Positions 1-12,859 are shown, counted from the first letter of the stretch. The stretch is DNA of 64,000 nt from an uncultured Bdellovibrionales bacterium (GCA_938002015.1 CALLAU010000007.1:62001-126000), one strand, 5' to 3'. Numbers and translations: made by a program. Notes: generated from the letters alone by a model not told the origin.

Positions 1-2
1 GT

Positions 3-515
3 GGTATTTTTCAGCAAAATGGTGGAACTGGTCCGTGGAACGTTAATAGTCAGTTTGGTATTCCAAATAATGCATATTTAGCAGGAAGCATTTTTGGTGG
101 TGGAAATCTGAATCAACAAGGCATTAACCAAAACGGTTCTTATAGCGCTGAGTACTATGCACAAGTTGCAGCTCAAGCTAGGCAACAGGCTCAGATTGCA
201 GAGGCGCAAGAAGCTGCTCAAAGACAAAGTGCGGCTGTGATTGCTAATGCTAATGCTCAGCTTTCATCTATCAATAGTGGTTTAGGAACTATAAATACTG
301 TTAACTCTCAGCAGGGAGCTGGAGGAAGCTATGGATACCAAATTAACGCAGGTTTTAACCTCAATGGAGGAACTCAAATTCCACTAAGACCTCATGGTAG
401 TAGCTATTATAATGGTGATCCTAACATGATGCCTCAGCAGCCTACTAACCAGGGGTTACCATCAGGTATACCTAGCTCATCAAGTGGTGGGCCGGCTTCT
501 GATATAGGTATTTAA
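3..515 (+). CDS. C-terminal part of a Gly/Asn/Gln/Ser-rich protein (5' end outside window)
   Basis: The frame is open from the left edge without a stop, so only the C-terminal ~170 residues are present. A GTG at 237 could be read as a start but the same composition continues upstream of it, so I treat it as internal. The sequence is low complexity: Gly/Asn/Gln-rich stretches (for example FGGGNLNQQGINQNG), an Ala/Gln-rich probable helix around codons 50-80 (QVAAQARQQAQIAEAQEAAQ), then a Ser/Gly/Pro-rich tail. No catalytic motif is visible. Such composition is common in secreted or surface proteins, but the signal region lies outside the window, so the location is unknown. A strong terminator follows. 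Confidence 0.75.
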   Translation, partial: GIFQQNGGTGPWNVNSQFGIPNNAYLAGSIFGGGNLNQQGINQNGSYSAEYYAQVAAQARQQAQIAEAQEAAQRQSAAVIANANAQLSSINSGLGTINTVNSQQGAGGSYGYQINAGFNLNGGTQIPLRPHGSSYYNGDPNMMPQQPTNQGLPSGIPSSSSGGPASDIGI

Positions 516-560
516 GAAAAAGAAATTCTTTAAAAGTATTTAATATACTTTTTTAAATCG

Positions 561-591
561 AAGCTCGCATTTTTAATGTGAGCTTTTTTTG
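561..591 (+). terminator. Rho-independent terminator after the Gly/Asn-rich protein gene
   Basis: A 9-bp stem (561-569 with 577-585, one G-T pair) closes a 7-nt loop and is followed by a T run that continues past 590. It lies 46 bases after the stop at 515. It could also serve the minus-strand cupin gene, but the T run favours the plus strand. Confidence 0.85.
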
Positions 592-617
592 TTTTAGTTT
601 TTTTTACTTATACTTTT

Positions 618-929
618 TTAAAATAAAGAAAAGACTTTTCTTGCGTAAATGCACTTTGAGGGGCCTTGATGAGAACTTATAGTGTGAGTGGTGTTTGATG
701 GGATCATGATGCGGTCTCCTGCTCTTAAGAGAAGCTTATTTCCGACTACCTCAATGATCTGCTCGCCTTCTACAATCATTCTGACTTCATCAAATGGGAA
801 TTTTCTATCAACTGCTTTTGCTTCAGCTGGAAAGTCTTCTTCATGAGGCTGCAAGCCTTCTAGGTAGAACATTTGTTTCATCTGTTTTAGGTCAGGGGTA
901 TGAGGGGCTTGCCATCTTCGTATTATCAT
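618..929 (-). CDS. small single-domain cupin protein
   Basis: A 103-residue protein that looks like a single cupin_2 barrel. Visible are the second cupin motif near the C-terminus (GDRIMIPSNTTHT, with the typical G-D-x6-P-x2-x2-H pattern) and a preceding strand region with Glu-rich turns (VEGEQIIEVVG). It has no signal peptide, so it is probably cytoplasmic. The first motif lacks the usual His pair, so metal binding is uncertain and may rest on few ligands. Cupins of this size range from sugar-binding to dioxygenase-like, and the substrate cannot be told. It is monocistronic and faces the rest of the left end. Confidence 0.75.
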   Translation of the reverse strand: MIIRRWQAPHTPDLKQMKQMFYLEGLQPHEEDFPAEAKAVDRKFPFDEVRMIVEGEQIIEVVGNKLLLRAGDRIMIPSNTTHTISSHQGPSKCIYARKVFSLF

Positions 930-1226
930 TGTTTTTTCTGCCTTCTTCCTCTTTATTTACTTTGTCTGAGTCTTTTTTTGTTTTAAAAAGCAAACTGTCT
1001 CAAAGTAAAATCAATCAAAACTGTCTTAAAATGCTATTTTTAAGCCTGTATGCAGCCAAGTATGTCACATTTGTGTTAAAAGTCATTCATAGTTGGGCAC
1101 TTTTTTCTCAGATTGGAGCACTTATGTGGTGTTTTATACTAACTGACTCAGATGTCTACAGGACTTCTTTGTAGATTTACTAAAGAGAGTGCAAGTTTAG
1201 CCCTATATCACTCGATAGGTTAAACA
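930..1226. other. intergenic region between the divergent cupin gene and the 159-aa gene
   Basis: About 300 bases that should hold both divergent promoters. A plus-strand reading frame runs through the cupin gene into this region (794-1174) but lacks a ribosome site and protein-like composition. No RNA gene or strong hairpin is seen. A short AGGT lies 8 bases before the ATG at 1227. Confidence 0.5.
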
Positions 1227-1706
1227 ATGGAAAAAGATACACTGACACTAATTAGAGAATTCTTAGATACGAACACGGGCTTAGATTGTGATTTTATTGA
1301 TGAGAATAAAGTAAGAATAACTCAATCCATCGATGGAAAAAGTATTGAAATCGATAAGCTTGTTGTAGAGCAAATCTTAGAAAGAAAAGACTCTACTGGT
1401 CAGCCTTTCTTGCAAGTAAACTTTATGACAGGTTCAAAAATATTGTTAACAAAAAATTTAATTGGCTTTAAGCCTATTCAGTTATCAGGACTTGATTTTG
1501 AGAAGATTCCTAACGTTGTCACAACTCCAGATTTATTAAGTATTGTTGAGGCTTTATCTGAGTTTGATGGCACTGAAGATAGTGAAGTGCTAACTCTTAG
1601 GATGATGTTCTCCTCTATTCTTGAAGGTGGAGAAGCTGTAGGCTTTAACCTTTCAAAAGAGCGTCTTTGGTTATCTCAAGTGCTTTTTCTTTCAGCTGTA
1701 GCATAA
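1227..1706 (+). CDS. hypothetical protein, 159 aa, soluble
   Basis: I do not recognise this family. The protein is acidic, has no signal peptide or membrane segment and is predicted cytoplasmic. It starts with a helix-like segment (MEKDTLTLIREFLDTNTG), followed by alternating short strands (residues 20-85) and a helical C-terminal half with a hydrophobic end (LWLSQVLFLSAVA). Codon use matches the neighbours. The ATG at 1227 has a weak AGGT site. It is followed 65 bases later by tRNA-Ala, with which it might be co-transcribed. Confidence 0.7.
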   Translation: MEKDTLTLIREFLDTNTGLDCDFIDENKVRITQSIDGKSIEIDKLVVEQILERKDSTGQPFLQVNFMTGSKILLTKNLIGFKPIQLSGLDFEKIPNVVTTPDLLSIVEALSEFDGTEDSEVLTLRMMFSSILEGGEAVGFNLSKERLWLSQVLFLSAVA

Positions 1707-1771
1707 ACTTTATTGACCTTTTAAAAAATCCCAAGCAAGGTGAGCGAACCTTCTTTTAAGGTACCTCGTGT

Positions 1772-1847
<76 letters not shown>

Positions 1848-1900
1848 TTTTAAACTTTCTTATTCTATATAACAGGCCAGTTAAAAAAATTCGTCATATA

Positions 1901-2563
1901 CTAAGTTAGACCAGCTTTTTCTAATAAGCGTTGAGCAACATCAATTGGGGAAGATAGGTATCCTTGCTCTTTAAAGTCTTTAAAGCGTGAAACACCGGGG
2001 AAATCTTCTTTGTTTGTGTTTCTAATGTTCTTTTGCATATCAGTATCAATTAAGCCTGGGTCTAAGCAAAAAACTTTACAGCGATTTTCTTGTTCTTGAG
2101 CTAAACATTCTGAAAAATTCTCAAGACCAGCTTTGGCTGCAGAATAAGGAGCCCAGTATGCTTTGGGTCTTTTCGCGACCCCAGAGGAGATATTAACGAT
2201 TTTTAGTTCTCCTTTGTAATCAGATGTTTGTTTTAAAAATTCATTTGAAAGAAGAACTGGGGCGGTAAGATTAAGGTTAATGCTGGAGATGATTTCATGA
2301 TTATTCTTAAAAGCCCCTAAGGGGGAAATTGGTTTAACCACTCCTGCGTTATTAATCAAAGTAAGAGAGTTAAAATTATGTTGGTTATAGGTTGAAAAAA
2401 TTTGTCCCACTATAGAGGGGATTGTACTTAACTTTGATAAGTCACAAGGGTGTGACTTTGATTTTCTTGAAATATCGATGGTGATATTTTTATTAATGTT
2501 TAAAATGTCATGCATGGCTTTGCCTAGGCCAGAACTAGCACCCGTAATAATGTAGAGATTCAT
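1901..2563 (-). CDS. short-chain dehydrogenase/reductase (SDR), NAD(P)-dependent
   Basis: A 220-residue classical SDR. The N-terminal Rossmann motif TGASSGLG (residues 7-14) binds the dinucleotide, NNAG is at about residue 72, the catalytic Ser lies in VNISSG, and the YxxxK motif is seen as YSAAKAG at about 160. The protein is cytoplasmic and slightly shorter than the usual ~250 residues. After the catalytic motif the PGLIDTDM segment matches the substrate loop of sepiapterin-reductase-like and benzil-reductase-like SDRs. The substrate is not deducible. The gene stands alone, with its start 560 bases from the 16S start and transcribed away from it. Confidence 0.9.
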   Translation of the reverse strand: MNLYIITGASSGLGKAMHDILNINKNITIDISRKSKSHPCDLSKLSTIPSIVGQIFSTYNQHNFNSLTLINNAGVVKPISPLGAFKNNHEIISSINLNLTAPVLLSNEFLKQTSDYKGELKIVNISSGVAKRPKAYWAPYSAAKAGLENFSECLAQEQENRCKVFCLDPGLIDTDMQKNIRNTNKEDFPGVSRFKDFKEQGYLSSPIDVAQRLLEKAGLT

Positions 2564-3124
2564 ACGCGTTCCTTTTGTTAACTACTTAAGTCTGAATAAG
2601 GGATAGTTTTTGTCAATTTAAGGGGGCTAGTTCTGTGCGTTAGAGAGGTTACTTTTGTTGTTGCTGGGGGTGACTCGCATTTTATGAGTGTCTAGGCCTA
2701 GTGATGTTTTGTTTAGTGGAGCGAAACGAGGGCTTAAAGTGCAAAAACTTCACTACTGATAAAGGTTTTGATATTGAAAATGCCTTTTTTTTGGGGGTTT
2801 TAGGGTTTTTTACTAAGTGAATCTGATATGCCATAAAAAAAACTAATTTTTTTAAAAAAAATGTTTTTGGGCTGTTGACTCTTTTCCCGCATAGACATAG
2901 AACTGCCTTTCGCTCGATGCGATGATCTTTGAAAATTGAATAGTTTTAGAATTTTTGGTAACCGATTCTTTTGAATCGGCATGATTAAATAAGATTAATC
3001 AACCCATTAATTTCTATAGTTTTATTGAAACGATGATGATTAATTTTATTAATCGAACAACAACTTTCAGTATGTAGATATTTATATCTATATATATGAA
3101 AAATTTTTTAAATGAACAGATATT
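2564..3124. other. rRNA operon promoter and leader region
   Basis: 560 bases with no protein gene; short frames here lack ribosome sites. A promoter-like pair lies at 2875-2903. A sequence at 2924-2943 (GATCTTTGAAAATTGAATAG) resembles the leader elements found before many rRNA genes, and a related sequence recurs in the 16S-23S spacer at 4881-4901. The last 120 bases are very AT-rich and probably form the upstream arm of the 16S processing stem, though I could not align a clear partner. Confidence 0.6.
2875..2903 (+). promoter_or_regulatory. candidate rRNA operon promoter
   Basis: TTGACT at 2875-2880 matches the -35 consensus at 5 of 6 positions. TAGAAC at 2898-2903, 17 bases downstream, matches TATAAT at 4 of 6. 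Transcription would begin just before the rRNA leader element at 2924. An A/T tract (2835-2862) upstream could act as an UP element. This is a visual call only. Confidence 0.35.
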
Positions 3125-4641
<1,517 letters not shown>

Positions 4642-4763
4642 GACAATATAAGTAAGAATTTATTTTTTACTTCATCTTAGGTCAGACCAAAAAGACTAAA
4701 ACTATTCAACTTTGAGAGATGTAGAGCGTATAAGCGATACTCTTAAAAAGTATTAACAATTCT

Positions 4764-4840
<77 letters not shown>

Positions 4841-5279
4841 ACTGAGCCATACCTCAAAATTGGCTCCTCAATGGAGTTTTGATATTTGAAAACTTAGATA
4901 GATAACCAAAATAAATAATAGTTTATTTTTTATAGATTATTGTTTCTTTTGATATTTATACATCAGTTCAAAAAATTCTAAATTTTTTTTAAAAGACACA
5001 GAGTAATAATTGGTTGGTAGTGATATCAACCGTAAATGTTTACAAAAGTCTTTTCGATTCTGTTTTAAAACAGTTTGAACTGGGTGCTATATAATATAAT
5101 TGAGAACACATTTTTTTCTAAATCTTAAAGGTTTTACTGACAGGATTTAGATTTTTTCTTTTGCACTTCCATGCAGAAGATAAAAACATTTTACATTTTT
5201 GTAAGTTGCAAAGCATTTGATGTTAAATCTTTTAGATTTAATTCAAGTGATTCTTAACAGGCTTAGACTTAATTGAAAT
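4841..5279 (+). other. 16S-23S spacer with upstream arm of the 23S processing stem
   Basis: No coding content. A leader-like element lies at 4881-4901. Two blocks are complementary to sequence after 23S: 5181-5204 with 8276-8306, and 5237-5274 with 8223-8262. The second is a near-continuous helix with only a few mismatches. This is the expected RNase III substrate that closes the 23S loop in the precursor. Confidence 0.75.
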
Positions 5280-8219
<2,940 letters not shown>

Positions 8220-8222
8220 TCG

Positions 8223-8306
8223 CAATTCAGTTTGAGTCTGTTAAGAATGACTTGAGTTAAATCAATGTTTTCATACTTACAAGAGACGTAAAATGAATGT
8301 TTTTTC
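8223..8306 (+). other. downstream arm of the 23S processing stem
   Basis: Bases 8223-8262 (including TCTGTTAAGAATGACTTGAG) pair with 5237-5274, and 8276-8306 pair with 5181-5204. Together they form a long interrupted helix around 23S. The rest of 8220-8443 is AT-rich spacer with no tRNA. Confidence 0.75.
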
Positions 8307-8443
8307 AAATAATAGGAAACGCACACAGTTTAAGTTTTAAACTTAATCGCATACTAAAAAAATGTATGACAAAAATTTAGAAGCTTTTTGTTAAAAACTG
8401 ACAATAAAGTGTATAAATAATCTATCTATAGTTTTTATGATTT

Positions 8444-8559
8444 TGTTGGTGTCGATAGCAGTGGGGGTACACCTGATCCCATTCCGAACTCAGAAGTTAA
8501 GTCCACTAGCGGCGATGGTATTGCAGAGTTGTCTGTGAGAGAGTAGCACGATGCCAACC
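8444..8559 (+). rRNA. rrf: 5S ribosomal RNA
   Basis: About 116 bases. The terminal helix GTTGGTGTC (8445-8453) pairs with GATGCCAAC (8550-8558). The conserved core CCATTCCGAACTCAGAAGTTAAG is typical of bacterial 5S. It is the last gene of the operon, with a terminator 12 bases after it. Confidence 0.95.
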
Positions 8560-8570
8560 TTTTTTTTCTT

Positions 8571-8603
8571 AAGCCTGGTCAGAAATGATCAGGCTTTTTT
8601 TTT
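8571..8603 (+). terminator. rRNA operon terminator
   Basis: A 10-bp stem (AAGCCTGGTC at 8571-8580 with GATCAGGCTT at 8587-8596, one G-T pair), a 6-nt loop, then nine T. A further T run at 8561-8567 precedes the stem. Confidence 0.92.
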
Positions 8604-8677
8604 GTTTTTTTAAACGAGCCTTAGATAATTTAAGTAAGAAAAGTTTAGGTAGAGAAGGTTTTTTTAAGAGTCTAATT

Positions 8678-9181
8678 TCATAAACTAGTATAAAAAAGGC
8701 TCGAGTGCTCCCAGATCATTTCACCTGTTTGAATATGAATAAGATTATATTGAGTTATAATGCCAAGTTTACCACTGTTTTCAATGCTTTCTGTTTCATG
8801 AGACATGAAACTTACCTCTAGAATATAGCTTCCTTCTTTTTTTGTTCTTATTGGTGGTCTAAGACCTTTAAGTTGAGAATGTAGATTTTCATCAAGAAGT
8901 ATAACACGGACTTTTTTAATCGAATCCCATTCATAAGGTAGAAGATTTGATTTATCTAGTTTTAAAAGATCTTCTTTCCACGGTTTTAAAATTTTTGGTT
9001 CAGTCTTAGATGCTTTTTGTTTCTTGTTGCTGATTTTTTTTAGTTGAGGTTTTTTCTTTAAGTCAGATCTTATAGGAAAATTAAGTTCAGCCTCTGTATC
9101 TATATACAAAGTGTAGAGTCCAAAAAAAGATATGCAAATGATACTTAAACCGGTGAGCTTTATGATAATTTTTTTTAACAT
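8678..9181 (-). CDS. hypothetical protein with N-terminal membrane anchor, 167 aa
   Basis: Not a family I recognise. One hydrophobic segment (residues ~8-28, IKLTGLSIICISFFGLYTLY) follows Lys residues, so the protein is probably anchored in the inner membrane with the rest in the periplasm. A Lys-rich linker (residues 40-65) joins a C-terminal domain of alternating strands (residues 85-160, for example KKVRVILLDENLHSQLKG). It lies 62 bases downstream of the exported dehydrogenase-like gene on the same strand and may be co-transcribed with it. Confidence 0.7.
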   Translation of the reverse strand: MLKKIIIKLTGLSIICISFFGLYTLYIDTEAELNFPIRSDLKKKPQLKKISNKKQKASKTEPKILKPWKEDLLKLDKSNLLPYEWDSIKKVRVILLDENLHSQLKGLRPPIRTKKEGSYILEVSFMSHETESIENSGKLGIITQYNLIHIQTGEMIWEHSSLFYTSL

Positions 9182-9243
9182 GACCTATTATAGAAATAGA
9201 AGTCATAACAAGTACTTAACTTTTTTTTATTCTCTCCAAAGAG

Positions 9244-10935
9244 CTAGTTTAGTTTTAAATACTGATTAGCCCACTTTAAGAGAGCTTCATATTCCATAGG
9301 GTGATCTAGCCTAAATGCTCTATCTGGAAGTGGAGGCATGGACCTTCCTGAGTTTTCATGAAGTCTTTTAAAGAAGAGGTCCGTTTGGTTGTTAGCTTGA
9401 TTAAGATTAAACCAGCGTTCAATTAAAAAACTGTTTAAAGCTTCTTTAGGCTCTTGAGGAATCTCACTACTGCTGTGACAGCTTGTGCAATTTTGAACAG
9501 CGTAGAAATTATTATAGGCATTTTCAAAAAAACGGTAGTTTTGATCAGTGGAGATATTTTGCATAAAAGTGTTGATATCACCTCTTCTTTTAAGTTCTTT
9601 TTCATCTATAATAACTTCTTCAGGCTCAAGTGATGAGGCAAAAACAACAATAGCGTTATTCTTATCATCAACAATCCAAATTCTTCCATCAACATCTGAT
9701 GTGATGCCAACAGGAGTAAACTTTGGTTGAGAGCCATCTTGAGAGATGCCTGATATCACACCTAAAAAAGGTTGGGATCTTTTATATATAGAGTTCTTAT
9801 CTAAAAACTTATCAATAATTGGAGCGCCTTTATCATCAACTTCATATGCAACTAATGCTTGTTCAATTGCTCTTCGCCTTCCATGCCAACTCATTAAAAT
9901 ACTCTGCCTTAGCTCTGGGTGCTCTTTTCCGTTATAGTACATCATATCAAGAGGTGCTGAATGTGGTGGTATAAGAAAGCTTGAAGGTTTTGCAATTTTA
10001 GAACAAAAAGTTCCAAATTTTCCTCTAGAGACATTTGTTTGAACACCATCTTCTTTACAAAACGGCCATCCGTAATCATACATTTGTTCTAGTGCAAAGG
10101 GTATGATGTTAAACTCTTCGTATGTTCCAGGTGTATCAATATTATTTTCTACTTGATAAACTTCATTTAAGAGAGGGTTATAAAGAAGAGCCATAGAGTT
10201 TCTTAAGCCTCTAGCAAAAAACTCAGTTTCAATAATTCTATTGGCTTCTTTATCGAAATTATTTGAGAAAGAAAATATAGACATTTTATAAGAGGAGTCT
10301 TCTTGAGCTTTATAAAGTCTTAAATGTCCTTGAGTATCTCTAGATCTGCACACATAGCCATTTTTAAGCTCAGCTTTACAGTCATTAGATGGAGCTCCAA
10401 TATTTAAAATTAGGTCATCATTTTTTAAAAGTATAAAGTGAGAGAGTGGGTGTGTTCCTCCTCTTGGAAGGCCGTAAATTATAACTTCAATTTTATTATT
10501 GTTTCTTGGATCAAGCCTTAAAATACGGTCACTATCACCAAAAAGAATTCTTCCTTTAGAGTCTATAGCAAGGCCATGCGTCCAATCACCTCCGCTGTAG
10601 AGTTTTTTATACTCTTTTGTATTTATGTTTACTTCCCATATAGCTCCGATATTTCGCTTTTCTTTAGCAAAACTTCCCATATCAGAAACAATAATTGTAT
10701 TTTCATCTTTAAAAACTATTCTTCTAGGCTTACCCCAAGGCACATCATCAGAGTTAAGAGCTAAGCCAAGGCACTTATTTTCTAAACCAAACTCATATCC
10801 CGTGACTCTAGGAAAACCTGCACAAGTTTGAGTAGTGCTTGAGTTAAAACCATAAGCTTTATTTGAGCTTAGGGTATTAAAAGAAATTAAAAAGCTTAAA
10901 TAGATAAAAGTATACTTCATGAGCAATATATACAT
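9244..10935 (-). CDS. exported PQQ-type sugar dehydrogenase-like beta-propeller with C-terminal cytochrome c domain
   Basis: 563 residues. A signal peptide is followed by a six-bladed beta-propeller of the glucose/sorbosone dehydrogenase type (residues ~35-440; blades such as WEVNIN, GLAIDSKGRILFGDSDRI, GITSDVDGRIWIVDDKNNAIVVF). The last ~110 residues carry a haem-binding CTSCH motif (CxxCH) and a later SMPPLP segment whose Met could be the axial ligand. The family oxidises sugars or other alcohols/aldehydes in the periplasm and passes electrons to cytochromes; a fused haem domain would make transfer internal. The substrate is unknown. A second Met at residue 6 gives a cleaner signal peptide, but neither start has a well-placed ribosome site (AAGGAT is 15 bases before the first). 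Confidence 0.85.
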   Translation of the reverse strand: MYILLMKYTFIYLSFLISFNTLSSNKAYGFNSSTTQTCAGFPRVTGYEFGLENKCLGLALNSDDVPWGKPRRIVFKDENTIIVSDMGSFAKEKRNIGAIWEVNINTKEYKKLYSGGDWTHGLAIDSKGRILFGDSDRILRLDPRNNNKIEVIIYGLPRGGTHPLSHFILLKNDDLILNIGAPSNDCKAELKNGYVCRSRDTQGHLRLYKAQEDSSYKMSIFSFSNNFDKEANRIIETEFFARGLRNSMALLYNPLLNEVYQVENNIDTPGTYEEFNIIPFALEQMYDYGWPFCKEDGVQTNVSRGKFGTFCSKIAKPSSFLIPPHSAPLDMMYYNGKEHPELRQSILMSWHGRRRAIEQALVAYEVDDKGAPIIDKFLDKNSIYKRSQPFLGVISGISQDGSQPKFTPVGITSDVDGRIWIVDDKNNAIVVFASSLEPEEVIIDEKELKRRGDINTFMQNISTDQNYRFFENAYNNFYAVQNCTSCHSSSEIPQEPKEALNSFLIERWFNLNQANNQTDLFFKRLHENSGRSMPPLPDRAFRLDHPMEYEALLKWANQYLKLN

Positions 10936-11015
10936 ATTAAAAAGCTTAATATCCTTAAAAAAAAGAAAAAATGAAGTTATTTCAGTGATTTAAATGAAAC
11001 CTAACTTAAAGGCTT

Positions 11016-11030
11016 AAAAGTGACACTTTT
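11016..11030. promoter_or_regulatory. odd palindrome, possible operator
   Basis: AAAAGTGACACTTTT is a perfect inverted repeat of 7-base arms around one central A. It lies between the divergent dehydrogenase and VWA lipoprotein genes. A 1-base centre cannot form a hairpin, so a dimeric DNA-binding protein is the likelier reader. Confidence 0.4.
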
Positions 11031-11053
11031 GCGCCCTGAAAAAAGTTCTAGTC

Positions 11054-11100
11054 AATTACAAATATGGTCCTTTCTCTCAAAATGTAAGTAATTACAAATA
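11054..11100. repeat. two direct repeats of AATTACAAATA
   Basis: Identical 11-base copies at 11054-11064 and 11090-11100, 36 bases apart start to start, in the region just upstream of the VWA lipoprotein. The spacing is near three to four helical turns, which would suit a protein bound on one face. Confidence 0.5.
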
Positions 11101-11156
11101 CTTATCTGTATATCAAAATGGCACATAACTTGGAATATAAGGGTATGAGGGAAGTT

Positions 11157-12290
11157 ATGAAACATACAAAACATTATTACATAAATATAGTTTTAGGACT
11201 TATGGGGGCCTTCGCATTTCTTATTACAGGTTGTTCGCAATCTGAGTTTTCTAAGAGACCGCCTTCGTATGAGTCTTATGATGTCTTAGTTGGTAAGGTC
11301 GATATCTTATTCGTAGTAGATAATTCAGGTTCGATGTCTACAGAGCAAAAAAGGATGGCTCAAAGTTTTCCAAACTTTGTTCAAAGTATGGATCTAGCAG
11401 GTTTAGATTATAGAATAGGAATTATAACAACTGATGTTGAATCAAGAAATAATCCACTTAAAGACTATGGGCAAGGTAAAGGAGCTCTTCAAAACGGAAA
11501 CCTTTTAAAGTTTCCTGATGGTAAGTCTTATTTAGATAACAATTCAGTAAATATAGAAAGCCAATTTTGGAATACAGTTCAAAGGCAAGAAACAATTGAT
11601 TGTGAAGAATCAAACTTTAATAAATCAGTTTGCCCCTCAGGTGATGAAAGAGGAATATACGCTGCACTTTTAACGGTTAACGCTAATAAGGAGCAGTTTT
11701 TTAGAGAAGAAAGTCACGCAGCTTTTATATTCTTATCTGATGAAGATGTAAGAGGTAAAGGCTTAGCAAATACAGAATACTTTAAACCCACTCAGTATGA
11801 CTATCCTTTAGCACTTATTCAAACTGTTAAAGAAAGACTTGGTGCAAGTACTACAATGAGTGCTCACGCAATTATTACAAATAATGAGTCTTGTAGACAG
11901 CAGCAAATTGGACAAGCTAATAACTCAAATATTAGTGCTGAAATTGGAACTTTCTATAAACAAATGACTAAACCTGGCAACAATAGTCTTTACTATGGGA
12001 GTACTGGCGAGAAGCTTAGAAGCTACGCTGATGGTCAGCTTGTTAAAGGTGTTGTTGGAAGTATTTGTTCTTCAAATTATTCAGCAAGTCTTGGAAGTAT
12101 CAAAAATGTTCTTTCACAGAAGAAATCAACTGAAAGACTTAGATGTCAGCTTATCTATGGAGATACTACTTTAGATGTAAGGCTTGATGCGGGCTACAGC
12201 TGGAGTCTTAATGAAGAAAGGGATGAAATTACTTTTACTCCAGCTCTTCCAGCAGGCGCGTCTTTTCACTTAGACTATGAATGTCCATAA
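11157..12290 (+). CDS. VWA-domain lipoprotein
   Basis: 377 residues from the ATG at 11157, chosen because GAGGGA lies 4 bases upstream and the product then begins with a lipoprotein signal (lipobox LITGC, Cys at 26). Upstream in-frame ATGs at 11118 and 11145 would only add unlikely residues. A von Willebrand A domain starts at about residue 48: VDILFVVDNSGSMS contains an intact MIDAS DxSxS, with the later FLSDEDVRG Asp. Such domains bind partners through a divalent metal. The mature protein should sit in the outer membrane or periplasm. The last ~60 residues form a strand-rich tail (SWSLNEERDEITF) that is also found in the VWA lipoprotein at 43709-44680, so the two are paralogues. The gene appears to be monocistronic. 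Confidence 0.88.
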   Translation: MKHTKHYYINIVLGLMGAFAFLITGCSQSEFSKRPPSYESYDVLVGKVDILFVVDNSGSMSTEQKRMAQSFPNFVQSMDLAGLDYRIGIITTDVESRNNPLKDYGQGKGALQNGNLLKFPDGKSYLDNNSVNIESQFWNTVQRQETIDCEESNFNKSVCPSGDERGIYAALLTVNANKEQFFREESHAAFIFLSDEDVRGKGLANTEYFKPTQYDYPLALIQTVKERLGASTTMSAHAIITNNESCRQQQIGQANNSNISAEIGTFYKQMTKPGNNSLYYGSTGEKLRSYADGQLVKGVVGSICSSNYSASLGSIKNVLSQKKSTERLRCQLIYGDTTLDVRLDAGYSWSLNEERDEITFTPALPAGASFHLDYECP

Positions 12291-12350
12291 AGTCTAGTAA
12301 AGGTTTAAGATAAACTAGTATTAATTGTCATAAAAAATCCCTTTAGGCAT

Positions 12351-12375
12351 CATAGTTTCTAGGAGATAAACTATG
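12351..12375 (+). promoter_or_regulatory. inverted repeat enclosing the ribosome site and start codon of the TerB-like gene
   Basis: CATAGTTT (12351-12358) is the exact complement of AAACTATG (12368-12375). The 9-base loop contains AGGAG, and the ATG at 12373 is part of the 3' arm. In the mRNA this could hide the start codon until it melts. A second ATG follows immediately at 12376. Confidence 0.45.
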
Positions 12376-12858
12376 ATGAACCTTACTACAAGTCAGTTAA
12401 ATATGTGGAGATCTTTAATAGCGTTAGCACACAGTGATGGAGAGCTTCACTTTAATGAAGTGGGTTATTTAAGTGATGTTTTTAAAGAGCTTAATTTAAG
12501 TGAAACTCAAGTAGATATTTTAAATAGAGATATGGACAAATCTCCTAACATAGAAGAGACGTATTCTCTTATAAGTTTAGAAAAAGACAGAGCAAAGTTT
12601 TTTTATCTAGCAAGAATCCTTTGTTGGCTAGATGGAGATTATTCAAAGAAAGAAGTTGAAGTTATTGAAAAACTTCAAGAAGTTCACTTAACTGATTTAG
12701 AGAGTGATAAAATGGTTTCAAACCTTGGTGAAACTGTTTTTAGATCTTTTCAAAAAGAAAAAGCAGAGCACTCTAGAAAAGGTATCTCACTTGATAAGGT
12801 TGTTATAGAGGCTGTTGAGCACTGGGATAATCATGAAGAGGTTAAATCAGCGGCTTAA
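12373..12858 (+). CDS. TerB-like helical protein, 161 aa
   Basis: An all-helical cytoplasmic protein that resembles the TerB/DjlA-N fold. Two acidic loops, each at a helix turn, are the signature: AHSDGELHFNEVGYL (residues ~18-32) and WLDGDYSKKEVEVIEKL (~94-110), both with the D-G-x-(x)-x-x-E pattern that binds metal in this family. TerB-like domains occur in tellurite-resistance and membrane-stress proteins and often as single-domain proteins of unknown role. The gene ends 2 bases before the convergent response-regulator gene. AGGAG lies 7 bases before the start, inside a hairpin. Confidence 0.75.
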   Translation: MMNLTTSQLNMWRSLIALAHSDGELHFNEVGYLSDVFKELNLSETQVDILNRDMDKSPNIEETYSLISLEKDRAKFFYLARILCWLDGDYSKKEVEVIEKLQEVHLTDLESDKMVSNLGETVFRSFQKEKAEHSRKGISLDKVVIEAVEHWDNHEEVKSAA

Positions 12859-12859
12859 T

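Noticed and set aside
794..1174. Plus-strand frame of 126 codons
   Set aside because: Overlaps the cupin gene on the other strand and continues into the intergenic region; no ribosome site, hydrophobic chance composition.
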